From the NCBI GenBank assembly GCA_036874045.1, contig CM072338.1:14220501-14284500 (forward strand): DNA of 64,000 nucleotides. The letters run 5' to 3'. Source of the DNA: Cymodocea nodosa (taxonomy: Eukaryota > Streptophyta > Magnoliopsida > Alismatales > Cymodoceaceae). A program made the translations under genes and the position numbers. Below, piece after piece: positions 1 to 12,242 of this stretch (positions are counted from its first letter, which is position 1; each line of letters begins with the position of its first letter). The notes below the pieces were generated by a model. It saw only the letters and a program-made list of their open reading frames with translations. It was not told the origin of the DNA and did no database searches.

Positions 1-128
1 GATTTAAGTATTGCTGTATCTACAAGAAAAAAGTTTTTATTACGTTTATGCTTTCTAGATTAATTTCTCTGCATTACATCGTAAAATGAAAAAGAAAACT
101 TATCTACAATGGATGTTTTGGAAGAAAC

Positions 129-256
129 TCTGAAAAATTTTCTTTCAGAAGAGTTTTGAGTAACTTTACGAAAATCCGTAAAGTTATACAGATAACTATA
201 CGAGGGTTCGTATAGTTAGTACGATAACTGTATGAAGATTCATACAGTCAAAGAAA
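129..256. repeat. Array of four hairpins, three of them with exact 32-bp period
   Basis: Seen directly: inverted repeats with arms 129-135/143-149, 161-170/177-186, 193-203/208-218 and 227-235/240-248. The last three start units at 161, 193 and 225, so the period is exactly 32 bp. Each unit opens with TAACT. The arms read TAACTTTACG, TAACTATACGA and (TA)ACTGTATGA. Where one arm changes (T, A, G at the sixth base; C, C, T at the ninth) the opposite arm carries the complement. The same skeleton and period recur in the LTRs at 6.0, 13.7, 18.4, 24.8 and 30.5 kb. Function unknown. Confidence 0.85.
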
Positions 257-560
257 GAACTTAACGAAGGATTAATGTATTGTCAAGTTGATTTTGCTTT
301 TGAATAAAGTTGTAGTATATCAGGTTTTAAGTGAACCAAAAACTTCTAAAGATAGTGAATTCTTAAGTAAGAACTTAAGGAGTGAACGTATCTTGGTTAA
401 AGGGAACCACTATAAATTATTTGTATGATTTAATTTCTATTTCATTTTTGCATAACCTAGATTTAAAAAAAGATCGAAAAATAAGAAAATTTGTAACATA
501 CTTAATTCACCCTTGCTTTTAAGTGTAAACCTTTCCTACAGTTTATGTTCTCATGCCAAT

Positions 561-577
561 GATGATGATGATGATGA
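561..577. repeat. GAT trinucleotide microsatellite
   Basis: Five to six consecutive GAT units; a short simple repeat with no gene attached. Confidence 0.8.
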
Positions 578-959
578 AGTAACAATAAAAGTGTCATGTA
601 TTCATGTATTAGTTGAGACTGAGACAAACTAGTCATTCTGGTGATTCTAATCCTACTAGCTAGTCACCCTAAATCATCCTATCTATGTCAGTGGTGGAGA
701 AGATCGATTTAGTCCAAAAGGAAAGAACTCTAATATAGGTGAGGTCTTGAAAACATTGAACATACATCTAATTTGTTGCGAGAATTTTGTCATTAAATTT
801 TTTGTGAGGACGATTTCTTCATTCATAATGTGGCCATTAAAAATTTTATGAGGATTTAGTGACTTAAAAATGTCCTCGCAAAATCATCATTAAATGGTTG
901 TTACAAATTGGTCAGTAATTAGTTTCAAAATTCTTCATGTAAACGAAATGAGAGAGCGT

Positions 960-1310
960 AGAGAAACAGTTCAAAGTGAGGAAGAAGCAAGGGCATGCCC
1001 TCACCATACAAAGCGACGAGCTCGTTCGTTCACAGCTCTCGAAAGCCCCTTCCGTCGAGCATTCCTTCATTTGTACTGGATCTCCTATTTCCCCAATGCC
1101 CGCTTGACGACCGGTAGGAAGAATATATGCGGAGCAACCCACAACCTTCGTATCTCGACATTGGTAAGAAGCTCTAGACAAACAGATTCCAAACCATCAC
1201 AGATGTGCAAGGTTGGGGATGAGGTCTTTGCCTATCTCCCCGGTCTCATCATCTGTTTTCCTGCTATTCATCTGTGATGGGTTGAGGTTGTGGCGGGGGA
1301 TCCAATTGTT
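960..1310. other. Possible organelle-derived (mitochondrial) insertion
   Basis: This patch is clearly richer in G+C than its surroundings and lacks the poly-A/T texture of the flanks. It has overlapping open frames on both strands (894-1277 plus, 912-1181 minus). The minus-strand frame contains PTGRQAGIGEIGDPVQ, which reads like text from unassigned plant mitochondrial ORFs. That resemblance is from memory and untested. Alternatives are a captured gene fragment or part of a DNA transposon. No promoter or splice signals tie it to a host gene. Confidence 0.3.
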
Positions 1311-3199
1311 GGTTCGTATGGGAAAATTTGACAACAAATATCATGGATTGGTTTATGGATACGGAAAGTACAATATTTATTCTGTCTATCTTTTATAGTC
1401 TCTGTACGTATCTATGACAAATAGTTTGTCATTCATCAAATTAATCCGATTATCTTCTACTACATCCTTCAATTGAATACATATCTAGGGAAATCACGAA
1501 ACGAATTTTTATGGATAACCAGATAGACATAACCATGAATTTTACAAATGGTACTAACATAGCCTCTGTTTATTCATTATTTCAGTAATTGTGTGTAGGT
1601 CATTTTATTGATATTGTTATTTTTCTTGTACGTGTTATGTTTACGGAGATTTCAATTTCATTTTTTAGGACATGTTTACATCGGATGAGAAAAAAGGGTG
1701 AAGGTAAAGCTAAAAAAGTAAAAAAAAAAAATTGATGTTGATAATTAAAAAAATGTTGAAGTACAAAATACAATTAACTTAAGTTAAAAGAGAAATAATT
1801 GATAATATATGTAAACAAATTATGATATCTATGTAAAACCATCGTAATTTAATATGTATTTTCAAAAAAGTTATGAACTTGTATATCAACATGTTAGGGT
1901 GCTTATAAAGTTTTATTTTATTAAATTGGTGTTTCTTTTTTAGCATTTCTTAAATATGTACGAATACTTCTTTTTTTTTAACTTTCTATCAATCTTCTAA
2001 TACTTTTAATTCCTTAATTTTCTTTTTCGCCAAATTCTACAAACATAGATGGATCTTTTACGTCCTTTTAGATTATTCCTTTTTCAATAATTACAAGGCT
2101 TTTATTAAATAACGGTGTCAATCACTTGTTTGTTGTGCCATTTGCATAATTAAAAGTATTGTCAAATATTTTGAATACCTTTTTTAACAACAAAGTTAAA
2201 TTTTTGTTGCCTTTTATGGTAGTTTTTAGAACCTTCGTGACATGCAATTTCATTTTGTTATCAATGTATCTTATTTTCTTTTCAATTCTAACAAGTTTTG
2301 CCTCCAAATCATTTAGTAAATGTCTTCATGTCTAAATTCAACATACCATCATCCTTTGTATATATTGGGGTGACCAATCATTAATTATTCTTCAGCATTT
2401 CTCGTCATTGAAAATGTTGTTAGTAATTTGACAATATAATCTACAAGAATTTATTAAATTTAGTTTGTAAAGATAGCCATAAATATATTACTTGATCATA
2501 AATGACTAAATTTCATCATAGCTGTTAAGAACGTATGACACCACAACATCTCTCTCATTTTGGATCACATGGCATACTTTTGACTTTCGAATAGGAGAGC
2601 ATTGGAACAAAAGACATGTTATCATTCCACCTTATTTTTATCTTGAACTTTTCTTTCAAATAAGAATATGTACCTAGCAACTAGGATACGTTAGAATTTA
2701 ATATAAAAATAGCCAACATGTAATTGAAGTAGTCTTAATTTTAGAGAGAAAAAAAAATCTCTCTCAAGTGGATGATACATCCATTGGTGCTGCATTGATT
2801 TATTCACCTTAGATTCATTAAGCAAGTGAACCATATGCACAAACAAGCAAAACACCCGATCTTCGATCCAACAATCCAACAGAAGTTGTTTGGAGAAAAG
2901 ATTGTTGGTATACGAACACAAGAAATAATGCCCTAATAAAATGGATGATTCATGTGGGCCACCTGCCCACTTTAGAATTTATATTTACACTTGATGGATC
3001 CAGGTAATCTATGGATCTGACCCAATTACATGAATGAAAGAAGTGAAGAGAAACGAAGTATTTATAACATCAAAGTATATATATCAATTAACACTTCTCC
3101 GTAAACTGAGGAGAAAATGTTGATGTTCCTTTGTTTACGCAAAAATCTCTGAAAAATTGTACTTATGATTGGTTTGGTAAGAGCATTTGTAGGCTAACT

Positions 3200-4690
3200 T
3201 CCTGTCCATATGTACTACATTATATAGTTCTATTTAAAATTTTCTCTCTAATGAAATGACAATATATTTTTGTATGCTTTGTTCACTCATGATATACAGG
3301 ATTCTTTACAATATACATGATAGCAACATTATCACAATGAATGTTAACAAAAATAGGAAGAGGGACCTCTAAAGTATGCATTAATTTTCTCAAGCATAAT
3401 ATTTCACTAACAATATCCACTAATGATCATAACTCAACTTTTGCTGATGATCTTGCAACTGTAGCATGTTACTTGGACTTTTAAGAAATAAGAGATTCTC
3501 CCAAAAATATGCAATATCTATTGATTGAATGCCTTGTAATTGGACACCTAGACCAATCAAAATCGCAAAACGTTGTCATATTAAGATTAGTTTCATAATG
3601 CAGCAACAGACCTTGTCCTGAAGTGTCCTTCAAATATCTTAAAATATGCATAACCCCATCCATTTTATTCTTATTCAGAGCTTACATAAACTAACTGTAA
3701 TGTTGTACTGTATATGCTATGTTAGGTCTTGTAACTATTAGATACATCAGTCTTCCAGTCAAGCACCTATACATATGCTTGGATCCTATAATGGTGGTGA
3801 ATCTTCTACTGAATTGGATATTTCAGAAATTGGAATATTTGTTGTGTGACACCCCAACATTCCTACATCTGTATGCAGATCTTAGACATACGTTGTGTAA
3901 TGCAAATACATTGATCTAATCTTGCTAATTCTATCCCAAATCTTTTAATTTGAACTTCTAGTAAAGCTCCTTCTTCAACTTATTAATTGCATCTTCATTG
4001 CTACCAACAATCAACAAATCGTTAATGTATACTAAAATAACAATGAAGTAATCAACACTTCCTCTAGTGAACAATCCATAACCTACATTTGCATGTTTGA
4101 ATCCCATAGCTGTGAAAGTCTTTGTAAGTTTGAAATACCAATAGGGCCTAGACTGCTTCAATCCATAAGTGACAAATAGAATGCTCCCCCTTTCCTTTAG
4201 TTCCTTCTAACAACTCCATATATACTTCCTCTTCTAAATCACCATAAAGATATGCATTATTAATATCTAATTGGTGTAATTTCCACCTCTTCTTTGCTGC
4301 AACAGCTAGTACAATCCTCAATGTAACTAATTTTGCAACTAACGCATATGTCTCATTGTAATCATATCATTCTCTTTGTGTGTATCCCTTTACCACAAGT
4401 CTTACTTTATATTGCTCAATAATGTCATACACTTTGCATTTTATCTTGTACACCCACTTGCATCTAATTGCTTTTTTCCCTTCAAATAGATCAACTACTT
4501 TCCATGTATTGTTGTCTACAAGTACTTTTAATTTTGCATCCATTGCTTCATCCCATTCTTTGTGCCCTTTGAGTGTACAATATGTGTGTAATAATTTTAT
4601 GAATTTTAAGAGTATATTTCTTAGGTTTTTGAATTTATTTTCTAAAGGTAGCAATAGTTTTGTGTTACTAGTCATGAGTCAAGATTTGTG
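3200..4690 (-). mobile_element. Old Copia fragment (RT and RNase H parts)
   Basis: Minus-strand conceptual pieces match Ty1/Copia pol in order. The start of RT lies at about 4680-4360 (GCKWVYKIK-type stretch, here RCKWVYKIKCK, then VKGYTQ). RT with the metal-binding block lies at about 4165-3955 (VYINDLLIVG in the place of YVDD). The RNase H side lies at about 3665-3200 (ILRYLKDTSGQGLL, then a CDN-type block). LTR-like remains may extend to about 2690, but no matching partner LTR was found. It is a broken fossil with many breaks and no gag or integrase, so old. Confidence 0.85.
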
Positions 4691-5210
4691 ATTGATGCCT
4701 TCATGTTGCCTTAGCTTTGTACATTTCAAAATGTTTGTTTGTGAATTTTTCATAACAAAACAATGTTATCTTTCAAGGCACATTGATTTTGTGATGTTCG
4801 TTAAAGACTTGATAAAGATATGAATTTTACACTAGATGTGCATTTTTAGCAAATTCGCAGAATCGTTTTGTGCACTATTCATAAATTTGAATTTAGTAGT
4901 TGCCTAGAGTGAGTTAACCTAAAAATCATCACCATTTAAAAGATAACTCTATGATCTTTCTAACAAATATTTTTTTAGGATTTTTCAATATTTAGGTTGG
5001 AAGGAAGAAGAGTTATAATTTAGAGTTAATTTCATTGATTCCAAGAAAGTGACATATTGATTATCTTGAGTTTTCTAGCTATTAGCTCTAGGTTTTCAAT
5101 GGATTTTGAGCCATTGTTGAGTTCTTTAGTGTATTTGTAACTTTAGTAGCATGTGAATAGAGTTTTCTTTGTGAACTTAATGTTGTTGATGTTTAATCGA
5201 ATAATCATTT
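4691..5210. other. No recognisable feature
   Basis: AT-rich sequence between the Copia fragment and the LTR that starts at 5211. I see no gene or repeat boundary in it. Confidence 0.5.
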
Positions 5211-6762
5211 TGTAGAATTGAATGGCTACGTAAGAGGAGGGGTGAATTATATTTTTCAATATTTTCAATTATAATTGAAATTTCAAAATTAAAACAAGTT
5301 GAGACACTATTTTATTCAATGTTTTAATTACAATGTATAGTTCAATTTTCTTTAGAAATTTTAGATGTGATGATATATTAATATAATGTTTCATCTAATC
5401 AATTTCATAACTATAAATAGAGAAAACTAATTTACGAAATTTAAAACATTTCTCACTATTTGATATTTTCCTTTTCTTCTTATTCTTCTACAAATCTCCA
5501 ATGATAAATATTTGACTTTCTCTTCTTCATCGAATTTGTTTAATTTTCTTTCTTCTTAAGAGCTTTCTCCTAAGAAGTATTGATCTCTAAAAGTATATTT
5601 CTTTAAGTGTGTAAGGATAATTTAATTAATGAGAATCATATGCCTTTTATACTTTATTTTTATTCCATGCATATCTTTTACGTTCATCTACAATTAGTCT
5701 CCACTCTTTACGTATTCTATTTTACTTTAAAATTCAAATTTCGAAATACACATGTTTTGGTCCACATTTTCTTCTCGAATTTTCTTAAACCACCAATCCT
5801 AGATCTTTTGAAAAATTCCCTGCAAAATAACTTCCTCGTCTAAAATTTTTCATCAAATATAATAACAAAACATTGTGTTAATACAACTATATGTGTAAAA
5901 CAAATAGACTTATAATTTAACGTGTCTAACTTAACAAGTTCAGTATGTGTCATTCACGTAACATGTTTCATTGTGTAAATTGCTAACTCAACGAATTAAG
6001 TCTGTGGTGTTACGCTAATTTAATGAACCAATTTCGTGGTGTTATAGTTAACTCAACGAACAAGCTTCGTGGTGTTATAGTTAACTCAATAAACTATCTT
6101 CATTGTGTTATTGATAACTCAACGAACTAGTATAAATAAATGTTAAACAATAATGTATTTATCACATGCAAAAATAATAACTTTAAGTTTATAACATTAA
6201 TCTAACGTGTTGCTTTAGTGTTCAATATAATAACTCAATGTATATAGTTATGCTAACTTAACAAATTAATCATGTGCAACTTACATGATACAATATAACA
6301 TTCGTAAACCTTCAATTCACCACGTTCATAATGCTAACTTAATGAGTTCATTCATGAAACTTAACGTTTTGTTCACTAACTCAACGATTTCTCATGTAAC
6401 CTATTTTAACCTTTAAGCCTATAACTCAATGAGTTCTCACGTAACCTTTTTACAAACAAAACACTAACTCAATGAGTTATCTTAATGTGCATTGTACATG
6501 ATACATAATTGTAATTTTAAAACATATCATGTTTTACAGTAAAAACACACGTTAACTTAACGTTTAGTTAAATGAAAAGTTAGTATAATTTAATGACTAA
6601 TTATTTAACTTAGTATAATTCTAGATCTATTACAGACAAATATATAACATTAAACTTTTTCTATATAAATTGATGTTCTTAATTTACTTTCACAAATAAT
6701 AATAATTGATTAAATATGATTACTTATGTTTTGCACACATCATCAAAACATAATACTTAACA
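5211..6762 (-). repeat. LTR (about 1.55 kb), 3' LTR of a minus-strand element or solo LTR
   Basis: Begins TGTAGAATTG and ends TTAACA on the plus strand, so on the minus strand it reads TGTTAAG...CTACA. It is the same type as the LTR at 29630-31193: both share the 'aagagg..gggtgaatt' motif near the plus-strand start and 'catcatcaaaac' near the end. On the minus strand it is immediately preceded by a polypurine tract (AAAAAGGGGGAAAT), which marks it as a 3' LTR. A 4-bp ATTT on both sides could instead be a weak target duplication of a solo LTR. It contains a 32-33 bp period module array. Fossil. Confidence 0.7.
5984..6130. repeat. Five-unit 32-33 bp module array inside the LTR
   Basis: Units opening TAACTCAACGA (one reads TAATTTAATGA) start at 5984, 6016, 6049, 6082 and 6115, a spacing of 32, 33, 33 and 33. 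Each unit ends in a TTCGTGGTGTTA-like half, a partly decayed inverted partner. The period matches the window-start array. Confidence 0.8.
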
Positions 6763-7973
6763 ATTTCCCCCTTTTTGATGATGAAAAAATCATATTAAAT
6801 CAATTATGAAATATGTTTAACTCAATGAAGCACCTCCATTGGGTTAAAGTTTAATTCAACAAACAAGTTTGTTAACTTAAGTTCACTTAAACTTATTTCT
6901 GTTATTTGTATTAAACTCTTAAAAATTATCTCCCAAAAGTAAAACAATTCAGCAAACAACATATTTAACAACTTTATCTTATCTTATCTCCCCCTTTAAT
7001 AAAAAAATTTAAAATCCATAATCATCTCCCCCTTTTTGTCATTAATCAAAAAGATGAGTAAAAAGTATTAAAATGAGAGAGATATTTGTAAAAAATGTAT
7101 TGTTCAAACATTCAAAAATAAATACAAACATTACATTTGTATTTAGAATACAAATATAACAAACAAATAACAATACATTTATCTATTCCTCCTAAGAATA
7201 TTACTTATGGCATTACAAATTTTATCTCCTAGATGCCTAATATCATTTCTGATATCATTTAGTACTACATTTAAGTCAGGAGGTAGCTCGTGTTGTTGTA
7301 CTTGATCTGAATAATTTTGCTCCTATTGTTGCTATTGTTGTTCAGGTGGTTGTTGTTGCAGTTATATCTAGTATTTTTGCAATTCTTTAAAACTAAATGC
7401 TCTCATGCCTTTTATTTTAGATAGTCATTCAAATAAATTTAATTGGTTTGCAAGAATTCGACATACAACATCATCATAAAATGACTTTGAACTCATATGC
7501 TATAGTTGATAAGTGAAAACATCAAATCGCTTAATCTGAATTTTGTTAAGTATATCATAAGTTCCATATAAACAACTTCTGCTTACTTCCAAATTATGTC
7601 CAACTCTCTAAAATAAATTAGCATGCAAAATGTTTGCAATAAATCTTGCTTCCGCATTCAAATTTTTTATTAATCTCATTTCAAAATATACATCTAAAAT
7701 CTTTGATAAAGAATGAATGTCCCATTTCAATTGTCTAACTATGTCAAATCTGTTTGTAACAACAACACCTTCATTCCTTAAGCCCAAAACTTCAAAAATC
7801 AATTCAAGAGATAAATTAAACTCCTATTGACTTATTTAAGTCTTCAAAAGATTTTTATTCTATACCAGATTACTGTAAAAAGCTACAATAAGCTCTTTGT
7901 ATTATTTCCATCTTATTCCAATTGGTAAGAATTGCATTAAGCCTTAAAACTCAAACAAATCTTTGATTTCCAT
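6763..7973 (-). mobile_element. 3' half of a minus-strand LTR-element internal region
   Basis: Next to the LTR, three C-rich tracts on the plus strand (about 6765, 6988 and 7025) are polypurine tracts on the minus strand. Farther in (about 7850-7200) minus-strand text such as VLGLRNEGVVV, IANILHANLF, GHNLEVS and LNKIQI matches block by block the extra ORF of the 13.3-kb element (FGLKNEGITI, VANILIKNVY, GHDIELS, VNKIQI at 17.4-17.7 kb). This resembles the 'putative plant transposon protein' domain of Athila-group elements; the family name is inference. The region stops where Harbinger-1 begins and its other half lies beyond 25641. Fossil with several breaks. Confidence 0.65.
7200..7850 (-). 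pseudogene. Extra-ORF (plant transposon protein-like) remnant
   Basis: Domain-level match to the ORF at 17.0-17.9 kb, with shared blocks LRNEG/LKNEG, ANILH/ANILI, GHNLEVS/GHDIELS and NKIQI. It is followed by a Q-rich stretch and a hydrophilic tail. In Athila-type elements such ORFs sit outside gag-pol and have no assigned enzyme activity. Fossil copy. Confidence 0.6.
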
Positions 7974-8099
7974 TAAGGGAGGGTTAGTGTAGGTCTGAAA
8001 ATGGGAGAAAGTAGGAGAAAAGGAAACTTAAGGAAAAAAAAATTTCTTCCTGTGTTAGGTGACTGTTGTTCCAACACTTTTAAAAAAATTTCTCACCCC

Positions 8100-8345
8100 A
8101 AAGGTGACAAAGTTCCAGAATTTCACCTACTCGCCCTCACCTTTGCTTGTTGCACATTAGCCGCTCTCGCACCTGCCCTCACTTGCTCTCGCTCCCGCAC
8201 ACATCAACCACCCTTGCCCACTCTCACACCTGCCCTTGCCCACTCTCGCCCACCCTCACCCACACACATCGCTTGCCCTCACCCACACGCATCGCTTGCC
8301 CTCGCCCACCAAAGCTACGCAAGTATTCGCTCACCATCCGAAACC
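8100..8345. repeat. C-rich low-complexity repeat in the Harbinger-1 leader
   Basis: Imperfect iterations of cactcgccc / caccctcaccca. The open frames across it (8001-8348, 8147-8359) are products of composition rather than a protein family. It lies 120-370 bp inside the 5' end. Harbinger-2 also has a GC-rich tandem repeat a few hundred bases inside its 5' end, of different sequence. Confidence 0.7.
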
Positions 8346-8359
8346 TAGAATTTAAATGA

Positions 8360-9286
8360 AAATTGAACTGAAACATAGATATATGTATGTTGATTCTCGT
8401 TACTTATTACTAATTGCTTAAGTTATATTTTTAGCACTAATCCCCTTTTAGATCCTTGAAACCAAAGGGGAGAAATCTTGGTTCAAACTAAAGAATATTT
8501 CGATTGTATTGCAGCATATTATTAGTGCAACAATTGATGCTTTTCCTTGTCTTCTTTGTACATTATGATTGTCAATATCAACTACTGATGGCACCCTTCC
8601 AAGTGAATCTGTAAAATAAAATGCCATGGGTGTCGACATCTAGCTTGGTTATTTGCAAATAAAGCAACATATTCTGCTAATGTCATCAAATTTTTGCGCC
8701 CACAAACTATAGATAAAAACAAACCAAGAACTAGAAATATCAGCCCTCATGAAAAATGGTGAGCCATAGAAAGAACCCTTTTGCCTAATCAAAGATCTTT
8801 CAAAAAAGAAAATTTGTTAAGGTCTTTTTTAGAAAGGTACTTGCGAGTTCATTTGAACCCTTTTGAACCTTTCGTCATTTTTCCAAGGAGGGGGAACAAA
8901 TGCAAACGAAGATGGTAGAGTACCCATTGCATCGAGCGATCTGTCATGCCACAACATGAAATATTTTTATCCCCTTCTAGCACTAATCCAATGATCAACT
9001 AATCCAAGGAGCTAATAACACTATTTCTCATATACTTTTTGTGGACCTTGTCATACATTGGTAGTGTAGTAATTTATTATACAGAAATAACTAGCAATAT
9101 ATTTTCTATTGTTGTTTATAGATGTTTGCTTATATGCTATTTTCAAATTTCTTAAATTCATTTGAATTGTATATGAGTTGCTAAACAATATGACTTGTTA
9201 AATAAATTGAAATGCACATGAGTTGCTAAACATACCTTGCATTCGTGTATGTAGTGTTTTCATATTTGTGTAGGTATTTTAAGATA
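8360..9286. other. Harbinger-1 leader and first-gene upstream region
   Basis: Noncoding sequence between the C-rich repeat and the Myb/SANT ORF. No family signature is seen. Confidence 0.5.
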
Positions 9287-10280
9287 ATGGCTAGTTCAGA
9301 AAGAAGTTATTGTACTTGGAGTGCAAAGGTAGATGAAGAAATCTTAAATATTTTGGTTGAAGTTGTTAATGAAGGAAATGTGAGAACCCATGATGGCAAA
9401 ATTCGAATGGAAGCGTGGAATGAGATTATAGCCAAATACAATGAATGTATAGGAGCAAAAATTTCTAAAAAAAATGTGGATAGTCGAATGAAGACTTAGT
9501 GTTTGATGTACAAGAATTACTCGAAGATTACAAATCAAAGTAGTTGGGGTTGGGATTATGTGAATGGACACATGAATATTAGTAATAAGGTTTGGGAAGA
9601 CTTTGTAAAGGTAATATTTGCTATAATAAACTTTGAAACTTTATTATACAATACTTTTTAACATTTGACATATTTTTGTGTAGGCACATCCAGAATGCAA
9701 AGGTTGTAGAAGGAAGGCTTGTCTAATTTATGACCAACCATAGGTGCTTTTTGGATTAAGTATGGCAACCGGAAACCATAGTAGACAAGCAATAAAGGAG
9801 ACAAACTTTGATGAAAATCAGTCAATTTTCCAAGATGACACGTTACATGAGACATTATAGGATGACCTTCCAACATTTACACAAGTTGAACACGAACCTT
9901 TTGATTCTAATCTAAGAAGAGGGTGTTCTCCTTCAAGCATTAATACCAATAGCAAGAGAATGGCAAAGTAGGCAAGACCACATGTAGAATCTCAAGAAAT
10001 AATTGCAGCAATAATTAGAGACATGGTTGATGCTTTTAAAATGTATTGTGAAAAAGAAGACATCAACAGGGCTGAAAGACTTCAAGCTTTACTATGTTTG
10101 TGTGATGTGCAAGAAAAAAAGTTAGAATGGAATAGTAAACGAGCAACATTAGTTGTTCAAGCTTTACTTGACTTACTAGGTTTGAGAAATATGGAAATCT
10201 TTCAAACAATAAAGTTATTGCAAAATCATGAAATGCAGGATCAATTTCTTGCACTTCCAATGGATATGCATGTCATGTGA
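9287..10280 (+). pseudogene. Harbinger ORF1, Myb/SANT-like DNA-binding protein (broken)
   Basis: Accessory protein of PIF/Harbinger elements, needed in this family for nuclear import of the transposase and its recruitment to the element ends. Start chosen at ATG 9287 (MASSERSYCTWS). A Myb/SANT-like (trihelix) domain follows: YCTWSAKVDEEILNIL ... DGKIRMEAW ... VDSRMKT, then SSWGWD. A probable intron runs 9611-9683 (gtaata...tgtag); after it comes the conserved HPECKGC block. The C-terminal part (10023-10280, ERLQALLCLCDV ... LLGLRNMEIF) matches the tail of the Harbinger-2 ORF1 ([16 protein letters not shown]). There are in-frame stops after the SANT core (MKT|CLMYKNY, where a W is expected), after DQP, after LHETL and after MAK. 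The copy is non-functional. Confidence 0.8.
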
Positions 10281-10574
10281 TTGCAATTTAACTTGTTTAC
10301 TTGAAGTTATTTGTAGTAGTATGATGAATATTTCTTATGTTGTGGCATGTTTAGCTTTTGTTATGTAGTGGTATGATGAACTTGTGTTATAATATGTTGA
10401 ACATTTGTTATGTAGTGGAAAAGGTTTAAATTAATGTTGTGGTAATGTTTTCACATATAATGTTGGCATTTTCATATCTTTTGTGAGTTTTTTAGGTTAT
10501 TGTATACAATTTTTTTAGTATGTTCAAAACATCTTATCCATGTATTTTCTTCTTAGGTTCAATATATTAGTACA

Positions 10575-11882
10575 ATGTCTTCATTTGACATAGCACTTGA
10601 GTAAGAAGAGGAGGAAGCAGAAACAAGACGATAATTTCTTACTTGTGTTTAGAGTAATATTTGTGTTATTACAAGTAGTTTTATAAGTACTTCAATTACA
10701 ACAGATAGAATTTTTAGCAAAGAAAGTCAACAATACATTGCTAGGTTATTAGATCCTTCTTTATCACATCAAGCTTATAATTGTAGGAAAATATATAAGA
10801 TGAGTCAACATGTATTCCTAAAATTTTGTAATTTATTGAGGACGAAAGGAGTAATAGTAGATGGGAAGAATATAATTGTGGAAGAGAAGCTAGGAATTTT
10901 TCTTGTTACAGTTGGCCAAAATCAAAGGTATGGAGTAACACAAGAGTGATTTACTTATTCTTCATGGATAATTAGTATTTATTTTAATGAAATGATCAAT
11001 GCAATATTACGTTTGAGTGATACATTATTAGCAAAATATTCAACTATCACTCTTGCTTAGATTGAAAGTAATGGAAATGTTTTCCCATATTTCAAGGTTC
11101 ATTTATATCATTATCATAGTAAGTATGTATACGATTTGTGAATTTCATTTGGTCACTTGGATTTATAGACAACAAACTACAAGATTTAGAAATAGGAAAG
11201 GAGAATTATCTCAAAATGTTATGATTGCATGTAATTTCAATATGGAAATTACTTATGTTCTTGCTGGCTAGGAGGGATCAATAGTTGATGCTCATATATT
11301 ACAAGACGCAATATCTAGACCAAATGGACTGTGAGTTCCACCAGGTACTAATAAAAGTTAGTATGCATATGAAATTATCATTTTTTACATTGTTGGTATA
11401 CTAATAAAAGTTGGTATGCAGGTCAATTTTACATAGTGGATGGTGTTATCCAAATTGTCCAGAATTTATTTGTCCATTTCGAGGTATTAGATATCACTTG
11501 ACAAAGTATAACAGTAATAGAAAACCAACGAATGTTGTTGAGAATTTTAATTATAGGTATTCACAATTAAGGATAGTGATTGAACATACATTTGGAGTTA
11601 TAAAACAACGATTCACAATTTTACACGGTTGCATGCCATTTCCATATCAAAAATAGGTGAAAATTGTTATTGCATGTTTCTTACTCAATTTCATTCGTCA
11701 AGTAGATTCAACTGATTTTTTTGAAGATTTACAAGATGAATGAGTAGAAGTTGACATTGCTAATGAGATATTAAGTACAAATGGAGGAGAAGAAATAAAG
11801 AATATTATTAGAATGTCTCAAAAAGAGAAGAAAGAAATAGTTGATACAATGCAGGAAAATATTATGAATGCTATATGGGAAG
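10575..11882 (+). pseudogene. Harbinger DDE transposase (broken, 3' end displaced)
   Basis: PIF/Harbinger transposase of the DDE_Tnp_4 type. Start ATG 10575 (MSSFDIALE). Recognisable blocks: RIFSKESQQYIARLLD, HQAYNCRKIYKMS, EEKLGIFLVTVGQNQRYG; then TTRFRNRKGELSQNVM and NFNMEITYVLAG at about 11165-11270; then NCPEFICPFRGIRYHL and IEHTFGVIKQRF, the catalytic Glu region, at 11450-11640. The block with the first catalytic Asp ([10 protein letters not shown] in Harbinger-2) is not recognisable here, and there are several stops, so the gene is dead. The LTR element sits seven codons before the stop: the last codons and TGA are at 25198-25211. Confidence 0.85.
11878..11882. repeat. Target-site duplication GGAAG, left copy
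   Basis: GGAAG immediately precedes the TG of the 5' LTR. The same five bases at 25193-25197 follow the CA of the 3' LTR. Confidence 0.95.
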
Positions 11883-12242
11883 TGTTTAGAATGAAAAAGT
11901 GCATATTATTTAACAGTTAAATGATGGTTAATTACATAATATTTAGCTTATCATATAAGAATTAAACCATTATGTTATAATTGCACTATTATATGCTTTA
12001 ATTGAAGAATTTACTTAATTTAGGGGAATTAATGTTAATTTAATACATTTATGAACTGTTGGTAAGTTGCAGGCTGTGAAATTCCTAAGTATCTGAATTT
12101 TCTGATATTTTGGACAGTTATGTTTAACATATCGAACAAATTCGGACAGTTATGTTTAACAGATAGAATATGTATCAGATAGTTATGTTTAAATTGCCGA
12201 ACAGTTATGTTTTGAGAGAATATTTTATTATTTCCTGAAGTA

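Larger units (their letters stand above)
1..2690. other. Intergenic AT-rich DNA without a recognisable gene
   Basis: I see no reading frame here with a family signature; the short open frames look like chance. The stretch holds the hairpin array at 129-256, a short GAT repeat at about 561-577, and a less AT-rich patch at about 960-1310, which are listed separately. The rest is plain AT-rich sequence. Confidence 0.6.

Noticed and set aside
161-256. CRISPR-like regular 32-bp repeats
   Set aside because: Units are contiguous palindromes without unique spacers, in a plant nuclear context with no cas genes.
8001-8359. Proline/threonine/histidine-rich frames
   Set aside because: Two frames of the same C-rich repeat; no conserved protein.
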